The notes: generated by a model from the letters alone, not told the origin. Shown: positions 56,156-64,000, counted from the stretch's first letter. The stretch is DNA of 64,000 nt from Emcibacteraceae bacterium (GCA_021774795.1 JAJFIR010000051.1:1-64000), one strand, 5' to 3'. Numbers and translations are program-made.

Positions 56156-56380
56156 CGTTCCAGACCAGGGTTATCTTACCAGTCGGGAAGGGATATTGAC
56201 GACGAAGGAATGGATTGATTTGAATTATTAAAATAAGCACCCTCGATTGCGTAGCATATTTGTTGCAATATCTTTGTTTGAGCCAATAACTAAATAACTT
56301 CCTTTGTTTTCTTCAAAAAATATTCGAATAAAGAATTTTTTACATTGAAATGCCGGGTTTTAGATGTTAGCACGTATTAC

Positions 56381-56415
56381 ATTTATATAACTTGTAAAAC
56401 ACAAGTCATATAAAT
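56381..56415. promoter_or_regulatory. 35-bp inverted repeat upstream of the exported methyltransferase gene
   Basis: ATTTATATAACTTGT (56381-56395) and ACAAGTCATATAAAT (56401-56415) pair at 14 of 15 positions around a 5-nt centre. It lies 74 bp before the next gene's ATG and looks like an operator for a dimeric regulator. An intrinsic terminator is less likely because the stem is AT-rich and no coding region ends nearby. Confidence 0.55.
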
Positions 56416-56488
56416 AATTTTTATTGGACATTTTTACATAAAGAGCTCGTTCGTCAACGGCCCTCAACAAAATAAAGGAAAATCTACT

Positions 56489-57247
56489 ATGAAAACAAAT
56501 ATTCTAAAAACGACTATAGTTTGTGCAGCAATGGGGCTGTCCTCGTTCGGTCCAGCTCAGGCGCAAAGCATCGATACTGTCATTAAATCTGCGATAGAAA
56601 ACCCAGCGCGTGCAGAAGCAAACAGTTCACGTGACGCGGCACGGATGCCGGGCCAGGTGATTAAATTTATGGGTGTAATGCCTGGCGATACTGTCCTTGA
56701 TATGGTCTCAAACGGTGGTTTTTATGCGGAAATTCTAGCCGGTGTTGTTGGCGATGAAGGGCGCGTTCTTGCGCATATGTTCCCGGGTAACGGTATGGAC
56801 CCAGACGATGCTTATTCTGCAACAATTCGCACGGCTGATCATATGCAGAATGTCGTTCCGATTTATGCGACTTTTAATAGCCTCGATCTGAAGGAAAATA
56901 CACTTGATTATGTGTTTTTAATTCAGAACTTCCATGATTTTCATTTCGATCGTTTTGATGTTGATCTTGAGCGCATTCTGGCAATGTACCGCAAAGCATT
57001 AAAGCCCGGTGGCGTTATGGCGGTTATCGACCATCAAGCAGAAATGGGCGCGCCAGCAACCACCGGAACTACGGTTCACCGTATTGATGCCGCGGTTGTT
57101 AAAAGTGAAATGGCTGCCGCTGGTTTTAAACTAGACGGCGAGCTTGATATTCTTAAGAACAATACGGATGATCCGACGAAACCGGTTTTTGATCCATCGG
57201 TCCGCGGTAAAACAAGCCGTTTTATTCTTAAATTCAGTAACCCGTAA
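56489..57247 (+). CDS. Exported methyltransferase-like protein (COG4798 type)
   Basis: This 252-aa protein has a signal peptide (about 1-25, ending PAQAQ) and a class I methyltransferase-like fold: DTVLDMVSNGGFYAEILA in place of the usual glycine-rich motif I, then GRVLAHMFPGN, and LKPGGVMAVIDHQAE later. The SAM-binding GxGxG is reduced to a single Gly-Gly, and periplasmic location is odd for a SAM enzyme. Its actual activity is uncertain. Homologues of this type (exported, COG4798) are known in proteobacteria without clear function. Confidence 0.75.
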   Translation: MKTNILKTTIVCAAMGLSSFGPAQAQSIDTVIKSAIENPARAEANSSRDAARMPGQVIKFMGVMPGDTVLDMVSNGGFYAEILAGVVGDEGRVLAHMFPGNGMDPDDAYSATIRTADHMQNVVPIYATFNSLDLKENTLDYVFLIQNFHDFHFDRFDVDLERILAMYRKALKPGGVMAVIDHQAEMGAPATTGTTVHRIDAAVVKSEMAAAGFKLDGELDILKNNTDDPTKPVFDPSVRGKTSRFILKFSNP

Positions 57248-57409
57248 GACAAACTGAAACATTAAAGAATATGAGAATTTCTGCTTATTTTCGTTAATCC
57301 TTTGCGAAACTCCCGAGCAGAGATCTGGCGGATGATCATTCTCCCCTCCGTGATCATCCGCTTTTCTTTACGACAGAACCGATTGTATCTACCTTTATGT
57401 GAGAAAAAA

Positions 57410-58816
57410 ATGGCTCTAAAGAGAACATCACCACGCATTGACCTAACCGTCGGGCCAGTCCATAGCCATCTCATTAGAATGGCCTTACCAATGATTCTAG
57501 GCCTTACTGCCAGTATGTCTTTCTCATTTGTAGACTTATACTTTATTGGCCAGTTAGGCGATGAAGGCCTAGCCGCAATGGGATTTGCGACACGCGTGAT
57601 TATGATTATTTTTTCAGCAACTATAGGGCTTAGCGCGGGAATATCATCTGTATTGGCGAGAGCAGCAGGGCACAATGATCAGCAAGAAATTAAAAATATA
57701 GCAACCAATACTTTTCTTTTAACTTTTTTACTTTCAATATTTTTCACCGTCGGTGGCTTACTTACATTGGACCCGTTGTTTCTTTTGATGGGAGCTGACG
57801 AGGAAACATTACCTTTAATTCGTGAATATATGACGATTTGGTATTTTTCGCCCTTCGTGATGATGTTGCCGATGACCGGTGGTGCGGTTATGCGCGCGTT
57901 GGGGGATACCTTATTTCAAGGAAAAGTAATGATATTTGCTGCATTATGTAATGCAATTCTTGATTATCTGCTGATCTTCGGTCATATGGGCTTACCTGAA
58001 CTCGGTATTGCCGGGGCCGCGTGGGCATCTCTCATTACACAATCTATATCTTTCGCTGTTATTTTCTATTCACTTTATTGTCGTTATCATGTCATTTGCT
58101 TTCAGAAAGAAACTCTTCGTAATTTCGTCGATTCAGTAAAAAAAATACTGCATGTCGGCCTGCCCGCAACGGGAACAAATATGATCATTCCCATTGTTTC
58201 TGCCGTCATAATTTCAATCATAGCGCGCTTCGGTAATAGCGCTGTGGCTGCGACCAATGTCGCAACGACAATCGAATTTCTGGCATTGGTTCCATTTTTC
58301 GCCCTTTCAGCAGTTATCGGGCCATTTATAGGACAGAATTTAGGAGCCCAAAAATATGCGAGAATGGATGAATGTATCAAAAAGTCTACGATATTTTGCT
58401 TAATATGGGGCATTTTACTGACGTTTACATTAATGCTATTCGCCCAGCCGATTGCCAACATGTTCTCAGCCGATCAGGAAATAATTAAATATACCGTTTC
58501 CTATTTATGTGTGGTTCCCGCTTCTTATGGATTATATGGTCTTGTGATGAGCGTAAACGCCGTTTTCAATAGTATTGCAAGACCAATGCCCGGTGTGGTT
58601 ATTTCCACCTTAAGAGTATTTCTTCTGCAATTGCCTTTAGTGTATATCGCATCAAGACATTATGACCTGGAAGTGGCCTTTGTGTTGATCAGTATTTCCA
58701 ATATGATTGCAGGAATTATAGGATATATCTGGCTAACAAGGACCGCCTCCGGATTAATACCTCCTGCTATGAAAATACTAGTCACCGATGGTAATGCCGT
58801 CGTTCGAGACAACTAA
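57410..58816 (+). CDS. MATE family multidrug/cation antiporter
   Basis: This 468-aa, 12-helix inner-membrane exporter has two similar halves: the first starts IRMALPMILGLTASMSFSFV and the second KILHVGLPATGTNMIIPIVS. It carries typical MATE loops DLYFIGQLGDEGLAAMG and GPFIGQNLGAQKYARM. It exports drugs or cationic compounds with Na+ or H+. The frame is open to an ATG at 57302, but 57410 gives a normal N-terminus and has GAG upstream. It precedes the arsM cluster by 268 bp and may not be co-transcribed with it. Confidence 0.92.
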   Translation: MALKRTSPRIDLTVGPVHSHLIRMALPMILGLTASMSFSFVDLYFIGQLGDEGLAAMGFATRVIMIIFSATIGLSAGISSVLARAAGHNDQQEIKNIATNTFLLTFLLSIFFTVGGLLTLDPLFLLMGADEETLPLIREYMTIWYFSPFVMMLPMTGGAVMRALGDTLFQGKVMIFAALCNAILDYLLIFGHMGLPELGIAGAAWASLITQSISFAVIFYSLYCRYHVICFQKETLRNFVDSVKKILHVGLPATGTNMIIPIVSAVIISIIARFGNSAVAATNVATTIEFLALVPFFALSAVIGPFIGQNLGAQKYARMDECIKKSTIFCLIWGILLTFTLMLFAQPIANMFSADQEIIKYTVSYLCVVPASYGLYGLVMSVNAVFNSIARPMPGVVISTLRVFLLQLPLVYIASRHYDLEVAFVLISISNMIAGIIGYIWLTRTASGLIPPAMKILVTDGNAVVRDN

Positions 58817-59034
58817 GTTATATACAGGAAAAAATGGTTGCGCGCGGAGACAGGTTTTAACCCACACTTTAATAATAAGAACTAACCTTCTTAGTTGGTT
58901 GAATTATCTAAAGTATTTTTTTCTATTCATTATTGGATTACGTAAAATGTACTGCCAAAAATATCAAATTAACTTTAAAATAATCTGTAACGTCTGCCTT
59001 CCTCGTTCGTCTTTATGTTAATGGTTATTTTTAT

Positions 59035-59068
59035 CTTTTAAAAACCTTTCCCTTTTAAAAATCTTTCC
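59035..59068 (+). repeat. Tandem 17-bp repeat directly before arsM
   Basis: CTTTTAAAAACCTTTCC (59035-59051) and CTTTTAAAAATCTTTCC (59052-59068) are adjacent, 16 of 17 identical, and end just before the ribosome site AAGGAA of the next gene. They could be operator half-sites or a slippage duplication in the leader. Confidence 0.75.
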
Positions 59069-59084
59069 AAGGAATATATTATTT

Positions 59085-60134
59085 ATGCACGACATTGTTC
59101 AAAACTATTACGGTAAAGAGTTGCATAATTCAAATGATCTGAAAACCAGCGCGTGTTGTGACGTATCATCTGTCCCAGAGTGGTTAAAAGGCTTGCTAAA
59201 AAATATCCATCCGGAAGTGCTCTCTCGTTATTATGGATGTGGTTTGGTTTGCCCGCCTTTGTTAGAAGGTCGGCGGGTCTTGGATTTGGGCAGCGGCACT
59301 GGTCGCGATGTCTATGCTTTAGCTCAATTGGTTGGTCCTACGGGTAAGGTCGTCGGAGTGGATATGACTGATGAACAGTTGGCCGTTGCCCAGGATCACC
59401 AGGAATTTCATTCTGATGCCTTTGGTTATGATAACGTGCAATTTTTGAAAGGATACATCGAGAAGCTTGATGAGTTGGATTTAGAACCGGAAAGTTTTGA
59501 TGTGATTGTATCAAACTGTGTGATCAACCTTTCGCCTGATAAAGAAGCCGTACTCAAGGGTATCGAGCGTCTTTTAAAGCCCGGTGGAGAATTTTATTTT
59601 TCTGATGTTTATGCAGATCATCGTATTCCCGACGCAGTAAAAAATGATCCTGTCCTTTACGGAGAATGTTTGGGTGGAGCACTTTACTGGAATGACTTTG
59701 TTACCCTAAGTAAATCATGCGGCTTTGCTGATCCACGCCTTGTAGAGGACCGCCCCCTTGACATTACTGACCCGCAACTATCACAAAAAGTGGGCACTCT
59801 AAATTTCTATTCTGCAACATACCGCCTTTTTAAACTGAATAAATTGGAGAGCGATTGCGAAGATTATGGCCAAGCTGTGATTTATAAAGGTACCATTGCG
59901 GATCATGAACATCATTTTATCTTGGATAAGCACCACAATATTGAAACCGGTCGTGTCTTTCCGGTTTGCGGCAACACATGGCTCATGCTGCAAGACACAA
60001 GATTTAAAGAACATTTCACGTTCATCGGCGACTTCTCAAAACATTTCGGTATTTTTGAAGGATGCGGAACCAGCCTGCCATTTAATTCTGCAACTGATAC
60101 TGCGGATACCATTGAAACAGACGCATGTTGTTAG
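59085..60134 (+). CDS. arsM: Arsenite S-adenosylmethionine methyltransferase
   Basis: ArsM (349 aa) methylates As(III) successively using SAM. Motif I is VLDLGSGTGRD (65-75), followed by GVDMTDEQLA. The conserved arsenic-binding cysteines are in SNCVINLSPDK (Cys145) and GECLGGALYW (Cys195), with the 50-residue spacing of known ArsM enzymes. Additional Cys pairs are near the N-terminus (Cys24-Cys25, Cys52/Cys56) and at the very C-terminus (ACC). The ArsM C-terminal region follows to residue 349. It is 16 bp upstream of the PiT transporter. Confidence 0.9.
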   Translation: MHDIVQNYYGKELHNSNDLKTSACCDVSSVPEWLKGLLKNIHPEVLSRYYGCGLVCPPLLEGRRVLDLGSGTGRDVYALAQLVGPTGKVVGVDMTDEQLAVAQDHQEFHSDAFGYDNVQFLKGYIEKLDELDLEPESFDVIVSNCVINLSPDKEAVLKGIERLLKPGGEFYFSDVYADHRIPDAVKNDPVLYGECLGGALYWNDFVTLSKSCGFADPRLVEDRPLDITDPQLSQKVGTLNFYSATYRLFKLNKLESDCEDYGQAVIYKGTIADHEHHFILDKHHNIETGRVFPVCGNTWLMLQDTRFKEHFTFIGDFSKHFGIFEGCGTSLPFNSATDTADTIETDACC

Positions 60135-60150
60135 ACTGCAAATTTATTGA

Positions 60151-61290
60151 GTGGATATGATGAGTAATGAGTTATTAACTGTTATCGTTGCGGGTATTGC
60201 AATTTCTTGGGCCAATGGGTCTAATGACGTGTCCAAAGGCATTGCAACATTGGTTGGTGCAGGAGTGGCAAATTATAAAGGCGCACTTCTATGGGGCACT
60301 TTCTTTACTGCCGTTGGTGCCATTACGGGCACCTTTTTTGCACAGGCGATGGTCGCTACTTTTGGCGGCAAGCTTTTAACCGTCGCAGCCACACCTGATA
60401 TGGCGGTCGCGGTTGCCACCATTGGCGGTGCTGCCGGGTGGGTTTTACTTGCGACACGCACGGGATTACCGGTTTCCACAACCCATGCTATCGTTGGCTC
60501 AACTCTAGGTGTGGTTCTCGTGGCGTTTGGCGCGGATGGTATTGCTTGGAATCCGCTTTTACTCAAAGTTGCACTACCCTTGCTTCTAAGTCCGATCGCA
60601 GCCCTTGCCGCCACCATGGCACTTAGAAAGATATGGAATTATTGGCAGAACAGAAAAAAGGCAACCGGTGATTGCATATGTGTTGGGCAAAGCTCTGAAC
60701 TCTCTATGACACCGGGAAGTTCTGCGGCGACTATGTACCAGCAATCAGAATTATTGGTCACTATATGTGACACAGAATCTAACCAAGCAGTTGCGACAAG
60801 TGCTGTAATTACGGTAGATAAACTGCATTGGATCAGTGCCGGTCTTACGAGCTTTGCCCGCGGGATGAATGACGCGCCAAAACTTGCGGGCCTGATGCTA
60901 GCCGCTGCTTTGCTTTCTGGTGGCGCCATTACGCTTACCAACCAAACAGCTTTTATCGTCGTTGCGGTCGCCATGACGGCCGGTGGGTTGATGGCAGGAC
61001 TTAGAGTAACAAAGGTTCTCGCCGAGAAAGTAACGGTTATGAACCACCGTGAAGGTTTTGCGGCAAATCTGGTAACAAGTTCCCTTGTTACCAGTGGTGC
61101 TATCTTCGGTCTACCAATGTCAACCACTCATGTATCTTCTTCAGCTTTGTTTGGAATTGGCGCTGTTGGCGCAAAGGGTAACCTTAATATCAGTATGGTG
61201 AAAAAGCTTTTAGCGGCATGGGTTATTACCTTGCCGGGTTCTTCGTTTATCGGAATTACCCTATTTTGGTTGGCTGGACTAGTACAATAA
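60151..61290 (+). CDS. PiT-family inorganic phosphate transporter
   Basis: This 379-aa membrane protein has the two PiT signatures, WANGSNDVSKGIATLVG near residue 20 and SFARGMNDAPKLAG near 240, plus the matching STTHAIVG and STTHVSSSALFG motifs. A hydrophilic central loop (about 165-225) divides the halves. PiT carriers move metal-phosphate with H+ or Na+ and can also carry arsenate. Lying between arsM and the radical-SAM gene with tight spacing, it could supply or clear arsenate or phosphate for this pathway. That role is inferred. Confidence 0.88.
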   Translation: MDMMSNELLTVIVAGIAISWANGSNDVSKGIATLVGAGVANYKGALLWGTFFTAVGAITGTFFAQAMVATFGGKLLTVAATPDMAVAVATIGGAAGWVLLATRTGLPVSTTHAIVGSTLGVVLVAFGADGIAWNPLLLKVALPLLLSPIAALAATMALRKIWNYWQNRKKATGDCICVGQSSELSMTPGSSAATMYQQSELLVTICDTESNQAVATSAVITVDKLHWISAGLTSFARGMNDAPKLAGLMLAAALLSGGAITLTNQTAFIVVAVAMTAGGLMAGLRVTKVLAEKVTVMNHREGFAANLVTSSLVTSGAIFGLPMSTTHVSSSALFGIGAVGAKGNLNISMVKKLLAAWVITLPGSSFIGITLFWLAGLVQ

Positions 61291-61354
61291 GCAGGCATAA
61301 TAATGTAATTAAAGAAATGGCTTTCCGGTTATTTCAAACTGAGAAAGAAGAAGC

Positions 61355-62305
61355 ATGACGGAACAATTTAAATCGAATAGTTTTGCTGGTCCGCAACAAA
61401 ACCCTAAGAGTGAAGGATGGTACAAAACTCCTCTTGGTGACGAACGAGGGTACATTGATGCCTATACGTTAAAAGAACTTTGGTTTCATACGGGTACCGC
61501 CTGTAACTTGGCGTGTGATTTTTGTCTTGAAGGATCAAAACCCGGCGATACCCGCCTTGGCTTAGTCAAATTACATGACGTAGAACCCTATATTAAAGAA
61601 GCTTTAACCCTAGGCGTTGAACAATTTTCATTCACTGGCGGTGAGCCCTTTTTGGCGAAAGACTTTGTGAAAATCATAACCCTGGCGTCCGCACATCGGC
61701 CGTGTTTGGTGTTAACCAACGCCACTGAACCATTGCAGCGCAGGATAAAAAAACTGATGCCTTTGCTTAAAAGTAAACACGCTGTTTCTTTCAGAGTTAG
61801 CCTTGATCATTATGATGAACTGGCGCACGATCTAGGGCGCGGCGAAGGTAACTTTGCCAAAGCACTTGTCGGGTTAAAAATGCTCTATAACATGGGGTTT
61901 AATGTCTCTGTCGCGCGTCATATTTTACCGAATGAAGATGATGATGTGACAGGGAAAGCTTTTAAGGAGCTTTTTAAAGAGAACGGATTACCCGAAGATC
62001 TTCATATGGTGGCTTTTCCGGATTTTGCATTGCCGGGTTCTCTGCCCGATGTTCCTTACATCACAACGAATTGTATGACTGAATTTCAAAATCAGCAGAA
62101 CCGTGAACAATTCATGTGCGCTTTTTCAAAAATGATAGTGAAAAAAGGCGGCAAAATTAAGATATACGCCTGTACCCTTGTTGATGACGATGATGAATAT
62201 GATCTCGGATCTTCATTGCAAGCCAGTATGAATGAACGCATTAGTATGAAACATCACCGTTGTTATAGTTGTTTTGCCTATGGTTCATCATGTAGCGAAC
62301 TTTAA
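61355..62305 (+). CDS. Radical SAM protein of the arsM cluster
   Basis: This 316-aa protein has the radical-SAM cluster motif CNLACDFC (C50, C54, C57), FTGGEPF (about 93-99) and SLDHYDELAHDLGRGEG. The C-terminal third holds further Cys residues, including HRCYSCFAYGSSCSEL at the end, which may bind a second cluster as in SPASM-type proteins. It is not evidently ArsS or ArsL by motifs I know. It follows the PiT gene by 64 bp. Co-occurrence with ArsM suggests adding an adenosyl-derived or other group to a methylated arsenical, but this is untested. Confidence 0.8.
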   Translation: MTEQFKSNSFAGPQQNPKSEGWYKTPLGDERGYIDAYTLKELWFHTGTACNLACDFCLEGSKPGDTRLGLVKLHDVEPYIKEALTLGVEQFSFTGGEPFLAKDFVKIITLASAHRPCLVLTNATEPLQRRIKKLMPLLKSKHAVSFRVSLDHYDELAHDLGRGEGNFAKALVGLKMLYNMGFNVSVARHILPNEDDDVTGKAFKELFKENGLPEDLHMVAFPDFALPGSLPDVPYITTNCMTEFQNQQNREQFMCAFSKMIVKKGGKIKIYACTLVDDDDEYDLGSSLQASMNERISMKHHRCYSCFAYGSSCSEL

Positions 62306-62561
62306 AGTTAATCATAATCAAATTTACTGATTAGTCTGGATGCGAACCCGGCAGAAAATGTCGAGAATACAAAATCCACTGAAAGCGTATGGATCGCCGG
62401 CAACCAAGTGCCGCAGCAGCATTACTTATTGGAAGGAGAATGTCTACTTTCGACGGTGATCGCAAGCAGACATTCAAATATTTTCGTCAAATTACATGTT
62501 CTTAAACGGTTAGAATAAGTTGAATGATCAATCAGTCAGATGTCATAATATCTGTCTGAGC
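62306..62561. other. Intergenic region with a short start-less open frame
   Basis: Between the radical-SAM gene and the minus-strand secreted protein. A frame without start at about 62318-62518 could encode some 60 residues (SNLLISLDANP, then VWIAGNQVPQQHYLL) and may be a gene remnant, but I recognise no family. No clear terminator was seen. Confidence 0.35.
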
Positions 62562-62948
62562 TCACATAGGTGGTGCAATAAGTGTCCCCAATGGAGCCAT
62601 CGGTTGCAGCGGGATATATTCAGCCGTAACCATACCTCTACGACCTAAAGGAAGTGAACCGATCGCTGTCTTGGCTTCCTCAACGCTTTTGGCATTTAAA
62701 ATAAACACGACCCCGCCGCCGTCGCCACGAAAATACCACTGGGAGATCATACCGCCAAGATGTAATTTTACCGTCTCCCTAACTTCCTCTTGCATAACTT
62801 CCCCAAAGTTCTCGGGTCGTTGAACATCAGCCTTCATCTTCACCAGTACCATTATGTTAGTAGTTGGCAATCCTTGAGACGGGGCTTGTGCAAAAACCTG
62901 GGTTGTAGTGAAAGCCATAAGCATGGCCGCAAATATTATTTTTTTCAT
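62562..62948 (-). CDS. Small secreted YciI/muconolactone-isomerase-like protein
   Basis: This 128-aa protein has a signal peptide (1-20, ending TQVFAQ) and one ferredoxin-like alpha/beta domain: NIMVLVKMKADVQRP, VVFILNAKSVEEAKTAIGSLP and AEYIPLQPM. The fold pattern resembles muconolactone isomerase, YciI or DUF3303 dimers. The secreted location is unusual for those enzymes. It is divergent from a TetR gene across a palindromic operator, so it is probably controlled by that regulator. Confidence 0.75.
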   Translation of the reverse strand: MKKIIFAAMLMAFTTTQVFAQAPSQGLPTTNIMVLVKMKADVQRPENFGEVMQEEVRETVKLHLGGMISQWYFRGDGGGVVFILNAKSVEEAKTAIGSLPLGRRGMVTAEYIPLQPMAPLGTLIAPPM

Positions 62949-63010
62949 AGTACTTTCCTAGAGTGTTAAATTGGTTGAATTGTTTCTCAAGGGTAGAGCA
63001 ATAAAACGAA

Positions 63011-63052
63011 AAATCAACAATAAAAGAACGATCGGTCTTTTATTGTTGATTT
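63011..63052. promoter_or_regulatory. 42-bp near-perfect palindrome in the TetR divergent promoter
   Basis: Two 17-bp arms (63011-63027, AAATCAACAATAAAAGA, and 63036-63052) are exact reverse complements. The 8-bp centre ACGATCGG is itself palindromic except at its ends. It lies between the TetR gene and the divergent secreted-protein gene. Centre plus flanks (AGAACGATCGGTCT) resemble TetR-family operators. A -10 TATAAT at 63068-63073 follows it on the plus strand, so binding would block the tetR promoter. Confidence 0.85.
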
Positions 63053-63110
63053 CTATATTAATATTTATATAATACAGGTAGATTCAATAGTTAGAATAAG
63101 GAGCAGGAAA

Positions 63111-63701
63111 ATGCCCGCAGGTAGGCCCCGCAAAGTTGCACCAGAAGAGGCGTTAGAAAAAGCAATGAAGCTTTTTTGGCGTAAAGGATATGATGCCACA
63201 TCAATTTCTGACTTAGTTGAGGAAACAGGAATGGTGAAAGCCAGCCTCTACAAAGTTTTTAGAGATAAAAAAGGGCTCTATGAACAAGCCCTGGGCCATT
63301 ACAATGACAATTTAAGTGTGCCTTGGATTAATGGATTATTACAGTCGAAGTCTTCTGTAAAAGAGACAATCAAGCGCTATTTGACTGATATTGCCAATGC
63401 GTCATTAAACGCGGAAAGACCCTCAGGATGCTTCATGGTCAACACGAGCGTGGAATGCGCATCTACCGCACCCGATCTTGGAAATCTCAGTAGCGGTTAT
63501 CATGACATCAGGCGGCAAGCATTTTTAAAGTATTTTCAAGACGCAATTCAAAAAGGTAAAATCGAAGCCCGCTATACACCAGAAGAATTAGCTGAGTTTT
63601 TCTCTGACCAAACAATTTTACTCGCCAGCTTAGCAAAAGCGGGAGCCGACAGAAAGCGCTATGACACCTATGTCAAAATGGCTATGGAAATACTAGATTA
63701 G
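63111..63701 (+). CDS. TetR family transcriptional regulator
   Basis: This 196-aa protein has the TetR N-terminal helix-turn-helix (GRPRKVAPEEALEKAMKLFW, then YDATSISDLVEETGMVKASLY) and an all-helical ligand domain ending in TYVKMAMEIL. The pattern of the N-terminus resembles AcuR/NemR-like regulators that sense reactive or small-molecule electrophiles. Cys103 and Cys112 (GCFMVNTSVECAST) could be sensors. It is divergent from the secreted YciI-like gene. The ribosome site AAGGAG precedes the ATG. Confidence 0.92.
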   Translation: MPAGRPRKVAPEEALEKAMKLFWRKGYDATSISDLVEETGMVKASLYKVFRDKKGLYEQALGHYNDNLSVPWINGLLQSKSSVKETIKRYLTDIANASLNAERPSGCFMVNTSVECASTAPDLGNLSSGYHDIRRQAFLKYFQDAIQKGKIEARYTPEELAEFFSDQTILLASLAKAGADRKRYDTYVKMAMEILD

Positions 63702-63803
63702 TGGACGGCCAGTTTGGGTGATAATCTCTGGTGGTCAACGCACCACTTTAGATCACCGTGGTTAAGAGGCGGTTAGAAATTACATCTCTAATTTGATACA
63801 TAG

Positions 63804-63829
63804 CAAAAAAGGCAACCAATAAAGCCGCC
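63804..63829 (-). terminator. Terminator-like hairpin downstream of lpdA
   Basis: On the minus strand GGCGGC pairs with GTTGCC (with G-U pairs) and is followed by T6, placed about 27 bp past the lpdA stop. A longer pairing, AGAGGCGG at 63754-63761 with CCGCCTCT at 63825-63832, competes with it. Confidence 0.6.
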
Positions 63830-63855
63830 TCTAAATCGAATATTAAATCCAACCC

Positions 63856-64000
63856 TTACATATGGATCGGTAACCCGTCGGCGGCCATGGCCGCCTCTTT
63901 CACCGCTTCCGTTTCGGTTGGATGGGCGTGACATGTGTAGGCGATGTCTTCGGCGGTGATGCCTTTTTCAATGGCCAGTGTCAATTCAGCGATCATATTA
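63856..64000 (-). CDS. lpdA: Dihydrolipoyl dehydrogenase, C-terminal end (partial)
   Basis: The last 47 codons and stop are inside the window; the 5' part lies beyond its right edge. The peptide contains [17 protein letters not shown], the family's C-terminal segment with the His-Pro catalytic base region (CHAHPT) of the interface domain, and ends LPIHM. Lpd reoxidises lipoamide in the pyruvate and 2-oxoglutarate dehydrogenase complexes. A decayed copy of this same 3' end is at 56091-56155. Confidence 0.93.
   Translation of the reverse strand, partial: NMIAELTLAIEKGITAEDIAYTCHAHPTETEAVKEAAMAADGLPIHM

Larger units (their letters stand above)
55949..56488. other. 540-bp non-coding stretch with an lpdA relic and an operator-like dyad
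   Basis: No intact gene is present. It contains the DUF2339 upstream region, the lpdA 3' relic (56091-56155) and a 35-bp dyad (56381-56415). The methyltransferase-like gene's leader is at the right, with AAAGGAAA at 56473-56480 as its ribosome site. Confidence 0.6.

Noticed and set aside
58788-59021. 77-codon ORF between the MATE gene and arsM
   Set aside because: Overlaps the MATE 3' end out of frame and has no ribosome site or sensible composition.
62318-62518. Start-less open frame after the radical-SAM gene
   Set aside because: No start codon, no recognisable family. Possibly a remnant, but unsupported as a gene.

Overview
The window looks like chromosomal DNA of a fairly AT-rich alphaproteobacterium. 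The evidence is a set of lineage-typical genes: rpsU next to a COQ9 gene, a DUF1013/TrcR-type cell-cycle regulator, DUF2336, two DUF465/YdcH proteins, DUF3126, a complete cpa/tad core, and tRNA-Ile(CAU) beside rpoD. I cannot fix the order or genus from sequence alone.

Layout. 1-135: the 3' end of an insertion sequence (last codons of an IS481-like transposase plus terminal repeats), abutting tRNA-Ile(CAU). 324-5077 (minus): a PspB-like small membrane protein, rpoD, dnaG and yqeY. 5378-10358 (plus): carA-carB-greA. 10355-11650 (minus): a PEP-mutase-family enzyme and its Lrp/AsnC regulator. 11978-24935 (plus): a Tad/Cpa pilus locus (two Flp pilins, cpaA, B, C, D, E, F, tadB, tadC) bracketed by two sensor-kinase-like proteins, the first with a degenerate ATPase domain. 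24955-36981: mixed housekeeping and small genes (gloB, SCP2, histone-tailed protein, rpsU, coq9, purEK, a GGDEF protein, ubiX, trcR-like, TonB-C protein, DUF3126, CDF transporter, GST). 36999-40557: queG, a TPR protein, an epimerase and a hydrolase. 40711-53098: translation block (thrS, infC with an ATA start, a probable small RNA, csaA, rpmI-rplT with a structured leader, pheST, lepA, rpmF, tRNA-Ser(GGA)). 53218-55948: a DUF2339 membrane protein split by an 8-G tract.

56091-64000 is the accessory end. A decayed copy of the lpdA 3' end at 56.1 kb and the real lpdA 3' end at 63.86 kb, in the same orientation, bracket an exported methyltransferase-like protein, a MATE exporter, an ArsM-type arsenite methyltransferase, a PiT-type anion transporter, a radical-SAM enzyme, and a TetR regulator divergent from a small secreted protein across a 42-bp palindrome. 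The ArsM-PiT-radical SAM trio looks like one operon and may make methylated or organo-arsenicals. It is the best candidate here for an incompletely described system.

Other strong observations are: the infC ATA initiation codon; a promoter-to-terminator small RNA with a possible pseudoknot after infC; a duplicated N-terminal domain in CpaF; a large inverted repeat behind tadC; and two genes below 60 codons (the Flp pilins) plus small ORFs at 27420 and 33130 that length-filtered gene calling would miss. All family assignments were made by reading the sequence; no database search was possible.
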